Positions 44,746-56,100 are shown, counted from the first letter of the stretch. The stretch: 64,000 bases of DNA from Hydrangea macrophylla (GCA_033977485.1 CM066987.1:53718533-53782532), one strand, 5' to 3'. Numbers and translations are program-made. Notes: generated by a model from the letters alone, not told the origin.

Positions 44746-46952
44746 GGGGCACTCAACCATAGCACCCTAAAATTAATACAAGGCTACATAAAATCCAAGA
44801 CCCAAATATTTAACTTAATAACCCCTTCTCCAACCAAAATGACCAAAATGACCTAATTTGCTAAGAAACCAAAAATGTCATCTCCTCCTACACAGCAAAA
44901 GTGACGACTACGATGATGATAGTGGTGGTGAGGATGGTGGTGGTGGTGGTGGTGGTGCGATGGTGGTGTTGTGATTTTGGTGGTGCTTCGATGGTGGTGG
45001 TGCGATGGTGGTACTGATGCTCCGATTGTAGATGGAGGTGACGATTGTGGTGGTGGTGGTGGTGGTGCGATGGTTGTAGTGGTGGTGCTTCAATGGTGGT
45101 AGTGGTGTGCTGTGATAGTGGTGGTAATGACGATGGTGATGGAGGTGAGGATGGGGTGATGTCGACGGCGACGGCGATGATAATGACAATGACAACGATG
45201 ATACAAATGGTGATGGTGGCGCAGTGCGGTAGTAGTGGTGGTGGTGGTAGTAGTGGTGGTGGTGGTGGTGTGGCGCTGGTGGTGTTTGTGCTCTGATGGT
45301 GGTGGTGGTGGTGGTGCTGCAAAATTCTGTTGTAGAAAACAGATAATATTATCTATTTACAAAAATAGATAATATTGTGGTGCTGCTGGTAGTGGTTGTG
45401 GTGGTTCTGTGATCGTAATGGTTATGAACTGTGCTATTATAGGGGTATGGTGGTGGTGGTGCGGTGGTGGTGGTGGTTGTGCAAAATTATCTATTTTCGA
45501 AAACAGATAATATTATCTGTTTTGGGGTGCTGCTGGTAGTGGTTATGGTGGTGCTGTGATGGCTGTGGTTATGAACTGTGCTGTTAAGGGGAAGGAGGTG
45601 GAGGTGGTGGTGGTGGTGGTGTAGTGGTGTAGGTTGTGAAAAGTTCTCAGTTTTTGAAAATAGATAATATTATCTGTTTGCAAATAGATAATATTATCTA
45701 TTTGCAAAAATTGATAATATTGTGGTGCTCTAGTGGTGGTCATGGTGGTGCTGTGATGGCTGTAGTTATGAACTGTGTTGTTAAGGGGGAGGAGGTGGTG
45801 GTGGTGGTGGTGGTGCAGTGGTGTAGGTTGTGAAAAATTCTCAATTTTTGAAAACAGACAATATTATCTATTTACAAACAGATAATATTATCTATTTGCA
45901 AAAATTGATAATATTGTGGTGCTCTAGTGGTGGTCATGGTGGTGCTGTGATGGCTGTGGTTATGAACTCTGTTGTTAAGGGGGAGGAGGAGGTGGTGGTG
46001 GTGGTGCAGTGGTGTAGGTTGTGAAAAATTCTCAGTTTTTGAAAACAGATAATATTATCTGTTTGCAAACAGATAATATTATCTGTTTGCAAAAACTGAT
46101 AATATTGTGGTGCTCTAGTGGTGGTCATGGTGGTGCTGTGATGGATGTGGTTATGAACTGTACTGTTAAGGGGAAGGTGGTGGTAGTGGAGGTGCAGTGG
46201 TGGAGGTGCTCCGCTGGTAGAGGTTGTGGTGAAAAATTCTCAGTTTTTGAAAACAGATAATATTGTCTGTTTTTGAAAACAGATAATATTATCTGTTTGC
46301 AAAAACAGATAATATTGTGGTGCTCTGGTGGTGGTCATGGTAGTGCTATGATGATGGTGGTTATGAACTGTGCTGTTAAGGGGGAGGTGGTGGTGGTGGT
46401 GGTGGTGGTGGTAGTGCAGTGACAATGGTGGTGGTGATGGCAGTGACAACGGTGGTGGAGGTGATGGTGACGGTGACGACGATGTTAGTGGTGCTGTTAT
46501 GATGGTGCTGGTGCTGGTGCTAGTGCTGCGATGGTAGATGTGGTGGCGATGGTGGTGGTGCTGCACTGGTGGACACGGTGGGGTGGTGGTGCTATGATGG
46601 TGGCGATGGTGGTGGTGCTGCAATGGTGGACACTGTGGCGAGGGTGGTAGTGCTTCGATGGTGGTGATGGTGGTGCTGCGATGGTGGTGATAATGGTGCT
46701 GTGATGGCAGTGGTGGTGGCGCAGTGGCTATGGAATGGCATGGTGGCGGTGACGGTGGTGATCGTGCTGGTGATGAAGATGACGATTGTGGTAGTGGTGG
46801 GTGTAGATTTGTCATAAAAATTAAAAAAAAAATTAAAAAGAAGGGGTTTAGCTTTAAAACAAATTAGCACTTTGGGTTTATATTAAAAAATAACTTTTGT
46901 TGGGTTTTACAAACTATACACTAATTTTAAGGGGTTTATCACAAAATTTCCC
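44746..46952. mobile_element. Mutator-like non-autonomous element full of GGT repeats and palindromes
   Basis: The exact 9-bp TSD TATTTTTAT lies at 44737-44745 and 46953-46961. The 5' LTR of the same chromovirus is the empty site. The ends GGGGCACTCAACC and, inverted, GGGAAATTTTGTG share GGG and an inner CCCTAAAATTA / CCCCTTAAAATTA block. The interior is a GGT/GGTGAT-rich simple sequence (44910-45330 and 46390-46800) with a tandem array of palindrome-bearing units between. The His/Pro/Thr-rich frames on the minus strand are products of the triplet repeat, not proteins. No transposase. Confidence 0.8.
45310..46400. repeat. Tandem units of about 190 bp carrying AACAGATAATATTATCTGTT
   Basis: Units start near 45444, 45636, 45830 and 46021 (period 191-194 bp), with partial ones at both sides. 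Each has two or three copies of a 20-bp palindrome or close variants, then GGTGGTCATGGTGGTGCTGT and TATGAACTGTGCTGTTAAGG. The last two full units are almost the same. Confidence 0.8.
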
Positions 46953-48233
46953 TATTTTTATTAGCTCTGATACTTTTACATGAGAATAGGAATTCGTAGC
47001 TCTGAATACCATTTGTAGTAATGAAATGTAAATAGCTCTGATACAATATTACGGCAAAGTAAGAACCGTTCTGTTATCTTCTATAAGATAAATGTGAGAG
47101 AGAAAGATTTAAATCATGGCACTCTAATACCTTCACAAGAGAATAAATTGTACACCGCTCTGATACCCTTATGTAAAAGAGAATAAGAATAAATTACACA
47201 TTTGCATAGTCGAGTTGGTATAATTTAATATACATGGTGTGTGATGGAGAGATTGGAAAAGTCAAGAGAGGATGTCTTGGTTGTGGTAACTTTAATTTTC
47301 CTAGGCCGCTTGAGATACGGCAGGTTAATTAGGAAGGATTGAGCCCAGGCCGCTTTAGTTACAGTAGGCCAGTCATAGTTTTGTGATAGCCTTAATTATT
47401 CCTGGCCGCTGCAGATACGGTAGATTAATTAAGAGGACTGAACCCAGACGACTTTTGATATGGTAGGTCTGTCTGGTGGTAGCTTTAAATTATTCAAGTC
47501 CACTTCAGATACAGTAGATTAATTAAAGTAATCCACATGTTATTGTAACCCTGAATGTCAAGGTACGTCCAAGCCGCTCTAGATATGGTAGACATATCGA
47601 CAGGTATTCTAAACTAACGGCCTTAAGCCGGAGGTTCAGGGGAACCGTGTTGGGTTTTGTGGTCAAGATAAAAGATTCAGTGAGATGAGATGGTTTCATT
47701 GTTCATGCACGGTCTTAATTTCATTACTCAACTGTTACTAATTGTTATTATGCAATAACTGGAATAGTGGATTAACTGTACTCTAAGGTACTGAATATTA
47801 ATAAAAACTGTTAATGTACTTTTATGTACATTGCTTGTGCGTTCGTTTTACTCACTCGACTTTCATTAGCTGATGACTTTATTTTGTCCTGGACAGACAA
47901 AATGTTCAGGAAATGGTTATGCAGGGCAATATGATTATGCCAGCTAGAGGAGCTTGCAGCGTTACTTTTATAATTCAATAAAGTTGTAATAAGGATGTGG
48001 ATAATATTTTTATTTTATTAAGGCAGTCTGTGCCTTAAGGATATTTGAATTTAAGCCTATGTAATATTTGAAGTTGTAATAATTTATATTTTCGTCCCTG
48101 CTGCTTTATAAACTCTGTTTTTCTGGTATATGTTAAGCTAAGTACAGGACAAGCGATCCATTACCTATTATGACCTACGGGTCCAAAATGAAAATGAAAA
48201 ATTTTCCCTATTTTGCTACGTTGGGGTGTGACA

Positions 48234-49000
48234 GGACCACTGCCTCAAAGCCGTAGGTGAGTGAGAACGAGGTCTCGCCTATTGCTGCTCGGGGAGTGGT
48301 GCAATAGGCCCACAGAAGGGTCAGTAGTTCCTCTGCTCAGAGCCCCTTGGCCTGTTCAAGCTTGGTTTTAATGGATTGTAAAAAATTTCGATTTGTTACA
48401 TCGGCTTGTCCATTGATTTGAGGATGCTCGGGAGAAGAGTAATGATTCGATATCCTATAGCCCAAGCAGAACTTCCTAAATGCCGGTGTGTCGAATTGTC
48501 TTCTATTGTCACTGACTAGAACCCGTGGCACGCCGAACCTGCTGAGGATGTTTTTCTCAACAAAACTTTTCATTTTCTTCTCGGTTATTGTTGCCGAGGG
48601 CATGGATTCTGTCCACTTGGTAAAATAGTCTAGTGTGATTACAGCAAACTTGACCTGATCCTTTGCCATGGGGAGCGGGCCTAACTATGTCGATGCCCCA
48701 TTGGGCAAACTGCCAGGAGCTAAGGATTGGAGTTTGGGACTCTACTGGGCGGTTGATTATGTTTGCATGCCTCTGGCACTTGTCACACCACTTGACATAA
48801 TCTCGGGAGTCCCGGGCCATTGTAGGCCAATAGTAGCCTTGTAGCAGGGCTTTACGGGAGAGCGCCTAGCCTCTATTATGGCTTCCGCATACTCCTTCAT
48901 AAATCTCGAACAAGATTTCCTGTACCTGGGCAGGATGGATACAATGGAGGTAGGGGATGGAAAACCCCCTCTTGTATAGCACACCGTCGATGAGGTACTA
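48234..49000 (-). pseudogene. Tat integrase, N-terminal and catalytic part
   Basis: The minus strand has the zinc-binding remnant (WCDKCQRHANIINRP), then WQFAQWGIDIVRPAP (first Asp), VITLDYFTKWTESMPSATIT, VLVSDNRRQFDTPAFRKFC (second Asp) and HPQINGQADVTNRN. The last normally reads AEVTNR, so the catalytic Glu position is Asp here. It is spread over three frames (48337-48669, 48557-48820, 48757-48984). The C-terminal end was carried to 28192-28571 by the chromovirus insertion. Confidence 0.82.
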
Positions 49001-49383
49001 CCTAGTCACCCGATATTTAACCGTTGGGCCTCATCTTTCCCAGTCAATAGGCTCCCGGTTGTGAGGAACATCTTGATGGGATCCATCTAGCTAGGGACCA
49101 AATCGACCGGGTTGACTTCTATACATTTCGAGTTGGCCACACTGGGTTTAGGTAGGTATTCTACCCTTGTCTCGGGAAGTTTTGACTCAGAAGATGATGC
49201 AAGGCGTGCTAACCGATCAGCCCGTGTGTCTTCTTCCCTATGGATTTACGTGATCGAGAACCCTTTGAGTTTGTTGGCAACCGCTCGGACCAGGGAAAGG
49301 TAGGCCACTATGTTGTCTTTTCGAGCTTCATATTCCTTATTGACTTGATTGACAACTAGCTGGGAGTCACTGTACACTTGGAG

Positions 49384-49668
49384 TTACTGTACACCCATCG
49401 AGGTAGCCAATTGTGGCCCGACCAACAGGGCTTCAGTCTCGGCTTCATTGTTGGAGACCTGGAATCCAAACCTTAGGGCGTACTTGAGCTGGATCCTATC
49501 GGGCGTGGTCAGGATGGTCCCTACCCCACTGCCCTGCTTGTTAGAGGACCCATCCACATAGAGTATCCAGGTCGGGATGTCGAGCTGTAGCTCGGGCTGT
49601 AACTTGGGTGGATTGAACTCTTCGATTGGATCTTCCGGATATGTGAACTCAATGAGAAAATCTGCCAC
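49384..49668 (-). pseudogene. Second RNase H domain (archaeal-type) of the Tat element
   Basis: WILYVDGSSNKQGSGVGTIL has the catalytic Asp, and VSNNEAETEALLVGPQLA has the Glu. This extra RNase H, between the RT/RNase H and the integrase, is a hallmark of the Tat lineage. The frame is open for 94 codons and then changes. Confidence 0.8.
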
Positions 49669-49699
49669 TGCCTGCCCCTTGATGGCTGTTTAAGGTCTG

Positions 49700-50095
49700 T
49701 AAACCACTTTGAAGTCTTCTAATTCTAATGCCTACTTTATTAGTCTCCCGAATGTTTCAGGTCAGCATAGAATTCTGTGCAAAGGCTGATCCATAAGGAC
49801 CACTATGATATGGGCTTGGATATACGGGCGTAGCAGCTGGGCTGAGGTGATTGGTGAAAAGGCGAGCTTTTCTATGCGGGAGTAATGGCTTTTCGCACCA
49901 TGGAGAGCCCAGCTTGTGTAATAGATTGGGCACTGTATCCCGTGCTCTTCTCTGATCAATACTGAGCTTGCCGCCAAAGGTGATACTGCCAGGTAAAGAA
50001 GCAACTCTTCCTTTAGTACGGGCGTTGAGAGTAGATGAGGCAACTTCTGGTACTTCTTGAGTGCCTGAAAAGCCTCTTCACACTCCTCTGACCAC
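49700..50095 (-). pseudogene. RT connection / first RNase H region of the Tat element
   Basis: The minus-strand frame 49762-50043 reads LLLYLAVSPLAASSVLIREE, then QCPIYYTSWALHGAKSHYSR and EKLAFSPITSAQLLRPYIQA, then QPLHRILC. This is the RNase H-like domain following RT in Ty3/gypsy elements. It is interrupted on the RT side. Confidence 0.75.
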
Positions 50096-50770
50096 TCAAA
50101 GGCTTTGCGAAGGATTTGAAGAACGGCAGACAGCAGTTGTTGCCACCCGTCCTACCAAACTCTGAACCTCTTTGGTTAATCTAGGTGACCGCATGTTGAT
50201 GATTACTTGGATCTTTTTCGAGTTTGATTCAATCCCACATCTGCTGACCAGATGTTCCAAGAACTTGCTGGACGAGACTCCGAATGTGCACTTAGCCGGT
50301 TTCAACCTCATTCGGAATTTTCTTAAGATGCTGAAGGTCTCGGTCAAGTGTTCAAGGTGGTCGAACTCTTCCCGGCTCTTCACCAGGAGGTCATCAACGT
50401 ATACCTCCATCGTCTTCCCTATCAAATCTCTGAACATTTGGTTGACCGGGCACTGTTAAGTTGCCCCGATGTTCTTGAGGCCAAGGGCATCACCTTATAG
50501 CAGTAGGTTCCTTGGTCGGTAATGAAAGAAGTCCTCTCTTTATCGCCGGGATATATGCAAATCTGGTTGTACCCTGAGTAGGTGTCCATGAAGGAGAGGA
50601 GTGAGTGTCCGGCCATTAAGTCTACAAGGAGATCTATTCATGGTAGTGGATAGCAATCCTTGGGACATGCCTTATTCAAGTCTGTGAAGTCCATACACAA
50701 TCTCCACTTTTCGTTGCTTTTTTTAATTACACCACATTGGCTAACCAGTTGGGGTACTGTACTTCTCGGA
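50096..50770 (-). pseudogene. Tat reverse transcriptase (decayed)
   Basis: Minus-strand RT motifs: WRLCMDFTDLNKACPKD (about 50670-50720), LLSFMDTYSGYNQICIYPGD and TSFITDQGTYCYKVMPL (50422-50616), then the catalytic YVDDLLVKSREEFDHLEHL (about 50345-50400) and RLKPAKCTFGVSSSKFLEHL. A frame change falls between 50437 and 50470, and stops occur near 50640. Confidence 0.83.
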
Positions 50771-51173
50771 TTGATTTTGCTTTAAGAAGTTTCCCGAACT
50801 CCTTTCATACTACTTCTTGTCTTTCAGGGGCCATTCCTTTCCTCTTTTGCTTCACCGGGTGGTGGCTCGGATCAACATTAAGTCGGTCAGACATGACCCG
50901 AAGATTAATTCCGGGCATGTCCTTGTGGCTCCAGGTGAAGACGTCTTGGTTCTGCCTCAGGAACTGGACTAGCTTTTCCCTAAGGTCTGGTTCTAGGAGG
51001 GTACCGATACTGACGGACTAGTTGGGAAACTAGGGGTCTAGCACCACTTGACTGAGTTCTTCAATTACACTGACTCTATCCTTTGTGGCCCTTGGGTTTA
51101 TCTCTTGAATGTTCAGAGCTTCTGAAATCACCTCCTTGTGCAATGAACTAACATAGCAGCTTCGGGCGGTGGC

Positions 51174-51560
51174 CTAATCTCCCCTCAGACCTCCCGGTCC
51201 ATGTGGGGTCAGGAATTTTACGATCAAGCTATAAGTTGTCATAACCACTTTAGCCTTGTTGAGCATTGGTCTCCTGAGGATGACATTGTAGGCGGACGGG
51301 GCCACCACCATAACAAAGTTAGCGAGCATAAAGGTCTGTTGTGGGTACGTTCCCATTAGAAATAAGACCTCGATCATCCCGAGCGATTGTGTGCTGGATT
51401 CGTTGAATCCTACCAAGGGAGTGGCCACTGGTCGGAGTTGGTCCCTTGATATCCTGAATTAATCGAAAGCTGAGGCGAACAGTATGTCCGAGGAGCTACC
51501 CTTATCCACTAGCACCCTCTTCACCATGTAATTGGCTATAAAGAGCGACACTACCAGTGG
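51174..51560 (-). pseudogene. Tat aspartic protease (decayed)
   Basis: VKRVLVDKGSSSDILFASAF carries the catalytic loop as D-K-G-S-S instead of the usual D-T/S/N-G-S. A stop follows near 51462, then ATPLVGFNESSTQSLGMIEV, VMVVAPSAYNVILRRPMLNK and VVMTTYSLIVKFLTPHG, the usual C-terminal part. Both the altered loop and the stop argue against function. Confidence 0.78.
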
Positions 51561-51692
51561 ATTATCATGGGGGTAATACAGGTCTTGGACATCGTTAGAT
51601 GAGAAAGTGAGGATATCGGTCGGTGGGGTGATGGCTGGCTGGACTTGCAGGACATCTGCTTGGGATGCCCGAGCATGCCTCTTCCTAGTTAA

Positions 51693-53357
51693 CTACGAGT
51701 ATCCTCTGTCCGATGTTCCATCGGAGACCACGCTTATGTGGCCGAGGGGTTGCTGCTGCTCAGGAGCTCGGGTAACTTCCCGCCGTCGTCTGTCTACGGT
51801 GACGAACTCGGCTTGATGACCCTGCTCGATAAGTTTCTCAATGGCAATTTTAAGCTTGAAAAAGTCCTCCATATCATGGTCGTGATCTTTGTGATACAGG
51901 CAGTACTTGTCTCGGTTCCTCTTCTCGGGTGGACTCTTCAGCTTGGTGGGCTTCTTGAGCAGATTTTGTGTCTCAATAGCTACTATAACCTCTTGGATGG
52001 GCCCAAAAATTGGCATAAAGGCGATCAGGGTCTGGTCCCGACTACTCTATTGTTGATTCTGTTTTAGTTTCTTTACTGAGCTATTTTTAGAGATCTCTCG
52101 CTTCTGTTTGACTCTCAAGGAATCATCTTCTGCGAAGTTTGAGCGTTTGCTCTTCTGAAACTCCTCCGTTTCAATGTATTTGGCGACCCTCTCTGAGAGT
52201 TCAGCTAAGGTTGTGGGTCATTGTCGGTGGAACAATGTGGCAACCTTGGTGTTCTAAACCCCCGAGCAGAACATCGTAATTGCCACCATCTCATTCAAGT
52301 TGTGGATATGAAGTTTCTACTGGTTAAATTGGTCAACAACGTCCTTCAGGGACTCTTCTTTTTATTGCTTGACATTTAGCAACTGAATATCTGGTTGTGG
52401 TCGATCGAGCATCCCCACGAACTAGCTGATGAAAAGCCTGCTAAGTTCCTTAAAGTCACCAACTGATCGGGACTTAAACGAGTGGAACTACTATGTGGCT
52501 GGCCCCTTGAGAGTGTTAGGAAAGGCCAGGAAAAGTAGTTCATAAATTTTAGTTGCCTGCGCCATTTGAGCCTTGTAAGTCTGGACATGGTCGACCGGAC
52601 TTCCCGACCCGTCATAAGAGTCAAGATGAGACTGCTTGAACTTCTGTGGGATGGCGAATCCCATGACCCGGTCGGTGAACTGTGACTCAGTTTTTGTATT
52701 TGCATAACGGCGACTTGGTTTTTGGCTTAATTTCTCGATCTATTTTTCCAAGTCATTGATGCGAGCTTCAACGTCTTCCTGATCCGTAGTTCGTCCGGTA
52801 TCAGTGTGGTAGGTCGGGTAGGAGGAAGACACTTTTTCTTTAAAGTGCATTTTTGTTAGGGATAGTTGGCTTTGACTCTGGTTAACCGTATGTCTAAGGT
52901 CTCTTTGGCTCCTGGCCAGGCGATCCTGGGCTAATTCCCAGGTCAATCACTCTTGTCCCTCTCCTTTGGTCGCGCACCTTTCGTTGATGATCATTCTAGC
53001 ATTCCCCGCACGGTTGCGGTCAGCCCAGGCACGTTGCCATGTTCATACGCGGCCATGACCGTCATTCCCGGACCATCCCACAGCCTAGGGGGATACTGGT
53101 GTAATTCAGGCATGTCGTTGGATCCGTATAGGAACCTGACCATGCTCTTCGTTCCTAAGTTGTACCGCATCCTACGAGGACTAATTCTATTGGGCCAGCA
53201 GAGCTTCGATTTGTTGCTGGGCTTGACGTTAACCCTCCAAAAGCTGTGCAAGAGCAGCGGTAATCTGCTCTGGGGTCATGGAAGCCGCCGGTTGCGTGAC
53301 CGATGAATCCACCTGACCCGTTGGTAGAGTAATTTTCTTATTCTTCTTCGGAGGCAT
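51693..53357 (-). pseudogene. Tat-type gag (decayed)
   Basis: The ATG at 53355-53357 opens MPPKKNKKITLPTGQVDSS. The capsid core (about 52270-52720) has FAIPQKFKQSHLDSYDGSGS, VDHVQTYKAQMAQATK and LKDVVDQFN, with several stops. The C-terminal part (51693-52016) has KYCLYHKDHDHDMEDFFKLK and IEKLIEQGHQAEFV, the Cys/His-rich nucleocapsid form of the Tat group. It is the same gag type as at 11400-12530. Confidence 0.8.
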
Positions 53358-53398
53358 GGCTATCAGCTAGAGATTTGTTTTGGAGAAAAGACTGTCAT

Positions 53399-53416
53399 TT
53401 CCCACAGATGATGCCA
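53399..53416 (-). other. PBS-like site of the large Tat element
   Basis: TGGCATCATCTGTGGGAA on the minus strand lies four bases after the 5' LTR end and starts with the expected TGG. It resembles the GGCGCC-TCTGTGGGA type of Tat-group PBS, but the cognate tRNA cannot be named with certainty. Confidence 0.5.
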
Positions 53417-53419
53417 AAC

Positions 53420-54028
53420 TAATGATGCCTAAATTTGGTTAGAAGAGAAGAAGAAGGATGAGACAAGAGGATTAATATATGGTTCGGTTCTATTAATGAA
53501 GAGCCTATGTCCACGTGTGTGCCAGGGCACGTATACTAGAATATCAAATCACCAGGGATCTTTGGTGAACCAACAATGGGGATGGAGCTACCAGAGACCG
53601 GCAAGGTACAATATATGCAAGTAAGATAATTGTGCAATTCTCTGAAATAAGGATGCGATCCCCTTTGAAGAGGGGGGGAGGGGGGGGGGGGTGAGTGGTT
53701 TCTTATATAGATACAAGAGACGTACTCGTACAAGGTAAGTAAACTGATTAGGCAATACAATCTGATTGGGATTGATTAGCACAAATCGGGGGATTTTCCT
53801 AATCGGATTAGGAAACAATCTTCTCTTTCCATTAGTCTTCTAGCTTGTGTAGAAAACTATCTAGATTATGCTGGAACACATCATGGGATGTGGCCAGGCG
53901 GCGCCTGTGATGAACCGAGCCCTTACAGTGTTCCCAACCTGTTGGTTTGGACCAGATAACTTAGCCCACCGCTCGAGTTAGGCCATAAGAGGGACTTCTG
54001 CCTTCGCTGGATATTTTTGAACATATCA
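53420..54028 (-). repeat. 5' LTR of the large Tat element (609 bp)
   Basis: On the minus strand it starts TGATATGTTCAAAAATATC at 54028 and ends GGCATCATTA at 53420. It holds a run of G on the plus strand (about 53674-53691) that is only five G long in the 3' LTR. Confidence 0.85.
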
Positions 54029-54033
54029 CACAT

Positions 54034-54244
54034 TTATACAACACTCATTGTACACATATGTTTTTCTCCATACAAAATTAATCTGCACATAAGTCTAGAA
54101 AAGAATAAACTATTAATGGAAACAAAAACACTAACACTCTCTAGGCTGCTTTCTTTGGGAACGGAAAAATTATTCCACATGATCATCACATCGTGTAGCG
54201 GCCACTGTGATCGATATTATAGGATCCAAGTGGGACCCACAAGT
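54034..54244. other. Host flank between two nests
   Basis: No gene. It is colinear with the sequence left of 21068 at the pre-insertion site. It ends at CACTATAAGAAAAATGGG. Confidence 0.5.
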
Positions 54245-54881
54245 CACTATAAGAAAAATGGGTATTAGCAACGAAAATTTTCATTACTAAAAGTACGATT
54301 TTCATTGCAAAAATGTGTTTACTAAAAAAAAAATTTTGTCACCCTTTCGTCGGGAAATCCTCATCAAAAAAGGTCTTTATTGAAGAAATAACAGTTCGTC
54401 GCCAATCACTGAATGAAATTATTTGTCAGAAAAAGAAGTTATTCCCAACGAAAAAAAATTAATCAGGCTGGGAAGAGATCACCTACAATTAGTGAGGACA
54501 TTTCTTCGGGAAAAATCGCCATTAACGACTAAACCTTCGTTGGTAAATGGTTTAGTTTTACCGAGAAAATGTTAGCAAATACTAGGACAACTCGTTGTCA
54601 AAGGATTTCTATTGCCAATAAAAAATGTTCATCAAGAAAGTGCACCAACTATTAGCGACGAAAATTTGTCAGGACAAAGCGCCGTTAGTGAAGAATACTT
54701 CGTTGGTAAATGGTTCATTTTTATTAAAAAAAAAAACAAACTTTCGCCGTTAAAAGATTTCTATTGCCAACAAAATATATCATCGCTAAAAGGAATAATT
54801 GTCAAAAAAACATATTTTCATAGGCAAAAGATAGTTTATAGTGATGAATATTTCATCATGAAAGGTCAAAACATAATAGAG

Positions 54882-55123
54882 TATTAAGTGTATTAAAAGT
54901 ACATGACTTAGTCCATAACTACTTCCCTGTAGAATAGGACTTCACCTTTATCTTAGGTAGTAGTAACAGTCCACTACACATTTAGAATAGGTAGTAGTTG
55001 TAATAGTCCACAAAGTGTGTAACTTTTGTTATATATATATATATATATATCTCAGTCCGTATGGTCTCTGCATTGTAGAGTGAGAGACCTACATTTTGTG
55101 TACAACTTGTTCTTGTTCTTACA
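54882..55123 (+). repeat. 5' LTR of the copia element
   Basis: It starts TATTAAGTGTATTAAAAG (TG mutated to TA) and ends GTTCTTGTTCTTACA. It contains an (AT)n run (about 55031-55052). Confidence 0.8.
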
Positions 55124-55135
55124 TGGTATCTGAGC
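55124..55135 (+). other. Primer-binding site, tRNA-iMet type
   Basis: TGGTATCTGAGC, directly after the 5' LTR, differs by one base from TGGTATCAGAGC. Confidence 0.8.
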
Positions 55136-55149
55136 ACCCAGGTTCAACC

Positions 55150-56100
55150 ATGGATAAACAAACATCTTCTTCTTCTACCTCTTCTTCTTCTTCTTCTTCT
55201 TATTCTTCAATTTTTGATTTTTCCACTTCCTCTCCAAATGTTCAACCTTTTATTCCAATTAAGTTGAGTGATACTAACTATTTATTATGGAACTCACAGT
55301 TTGTACCACTACTGAAAGGCTATGAGCTGTATGATCATGTCACTGATGCATCCTCATGTCCATCTCAGTTTTTACCTGGGAAAGATGACACTCCTCCAAC
55401 ACTAAATCCAGCACATACTTCTTGGTATTGCATGGACCAATTGCTCCTTCGTTGGCTTCTATCTTCCCTAACTGAATCTGTACATGCACAAGTTGTTGAG
55501 CTCACTTCTACATATGCTGCATGGACATCTCTGGAGCGTACTTACTACAACCAATCTGGCATCCATGTTATGAAACTCAAGATGGATTGCAATGCCAACA
55601 TAAATGATCTCTTTCAATGTCTGAGTATCTACTCAAAATCAAAAATATTGTGGATCAACTTGCCTCCATCGGCAAACGAGTTCCTGAGGAGGATCTCATT
55701 ATTCATGTTCTAAGAGGTCTTGGACCCGAGTATGCTGACTTCGAAACATCCATTAACACTCGAGCTATGCCAATCTCTTTTATAGAACTTTGTGGCATGC
55801 TCTTGAGTCAAGAAATTCAGATTAAAGAAGAACAAGAACTTGTTCAAGACATTAATGTATCTGGAAATCTTAGTACAATCTGCAATATCTCCAATAGCTC
55901 CCCCAATTGTTCCAACAACAACAATTGGCGTGGACGAGGATGTGGTCAGAACTCTCGAGGGGGTAGAGGTTATTCTAATTCAAGAGATAACTCTCGCACT
56001 TTCAATAATCGCCACTCCAATAATAATTCCTTGGTGTGCCAAATTTGTCAAATTCCTGGTCACTCTGCATTGAAGTGTCGCCAGCGCTTCAATCATAGCT
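55150..56100 (+). pseudogene. Copia gag (decayed)
   Basis: The ATG at 55150 opens MDKQTSSSSTS with a long Ser run. Gag core motifs follow: PIKLSDTNYLLWNSQFVPLL, GYELYDHV and YAAWTSLERTYYNQSG. A frameshift near 55610-55640 moves to MSEYLLKIKNIVDQLASIGK and VLRGLGPEYADFETSI. The nucleocapsid zinc knuckle CQICQIPGHSALKC (about 56038-56080) is intact. Confidence 0.85.

Larger units (their letters stand above)
28572..48233 (+). mobile_element. Tekay/Del-type chromovirus (Ty3/gypsy), itself twice interrupted
   Basis: It has a 5' LTR (28572-31676), initiator-Met-type PBS, gag, protease, RT, RNase H, integrase with chromodomain-like tail, PPT and 3' LTR (42798-48233). The flanks GGACT (28567-28571) and GGACC (48234-48238) are the TSD with one change, and the Tat integrase is colinear across the site. 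The tail of integrase (VRILDHSMKKLRN, IPLVKVQWKYHDENKASWEL, KYPKLF) has the shape of the Tekay/Del group. Inserts are an Ogre-like piece (35427-41862) inside integrase and a Mutator-like element (44746-46952) inside the 3' LTR. Many stops and at least two frameshifts kill the coding region. Confidence 0.88.
42798..48233 (+). repeat. 3' LTR of the chromovirus, enlarged by an insertion
   Basis: It starts TGTAGCAACCTGTATTTTCG and ends GTTGGGGTGTGACA. It is colinear with 28572-31676 apart from the 2207-bp insertion at 44746-46952 and a few small indels (for example extra sequence near 47740-47830). The CT microsatellite is expanded at 43458-43504. Confidence 0.88.
21073..54028 (-). mobile_element. 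Near-complete Tat-type Ty3/gypsy element, split by two insertions
   Basis: The exact TSD CACAT lies at 21068-21072 and 54029-54033. Minus-strand order: 5' LTR (53420-54028), PBS-like site, gag, protease, RT, RNase H, a second RNase H domain, integrase, a 3' region with tandem repeats and an antisense ORF, a polypurine tract (21654-21669), and 3' LTR (21073-21653). The element without insertions is about 10.4 kb. A solo LTR (24843-27725) lies between the tandem repeats and the antisense ORF, and a chromovirus (28572-48233) lies inside the integrase. The second RNase H and the antisense ORF are features known from the Tat lineage. Every frame is interrupted, so the element is dead. Confidence 0.88.

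Noticed and set aside
44888..46870. Long His/Pro/Thr-rich reading frames on the minus strand and Val/Gly/Trp-rich ones on the plus strand
   Set aside because: They follow from GGT/ACC triplet repeats in the Mutator-like element and are open in several frames at once, so they are not real genes.
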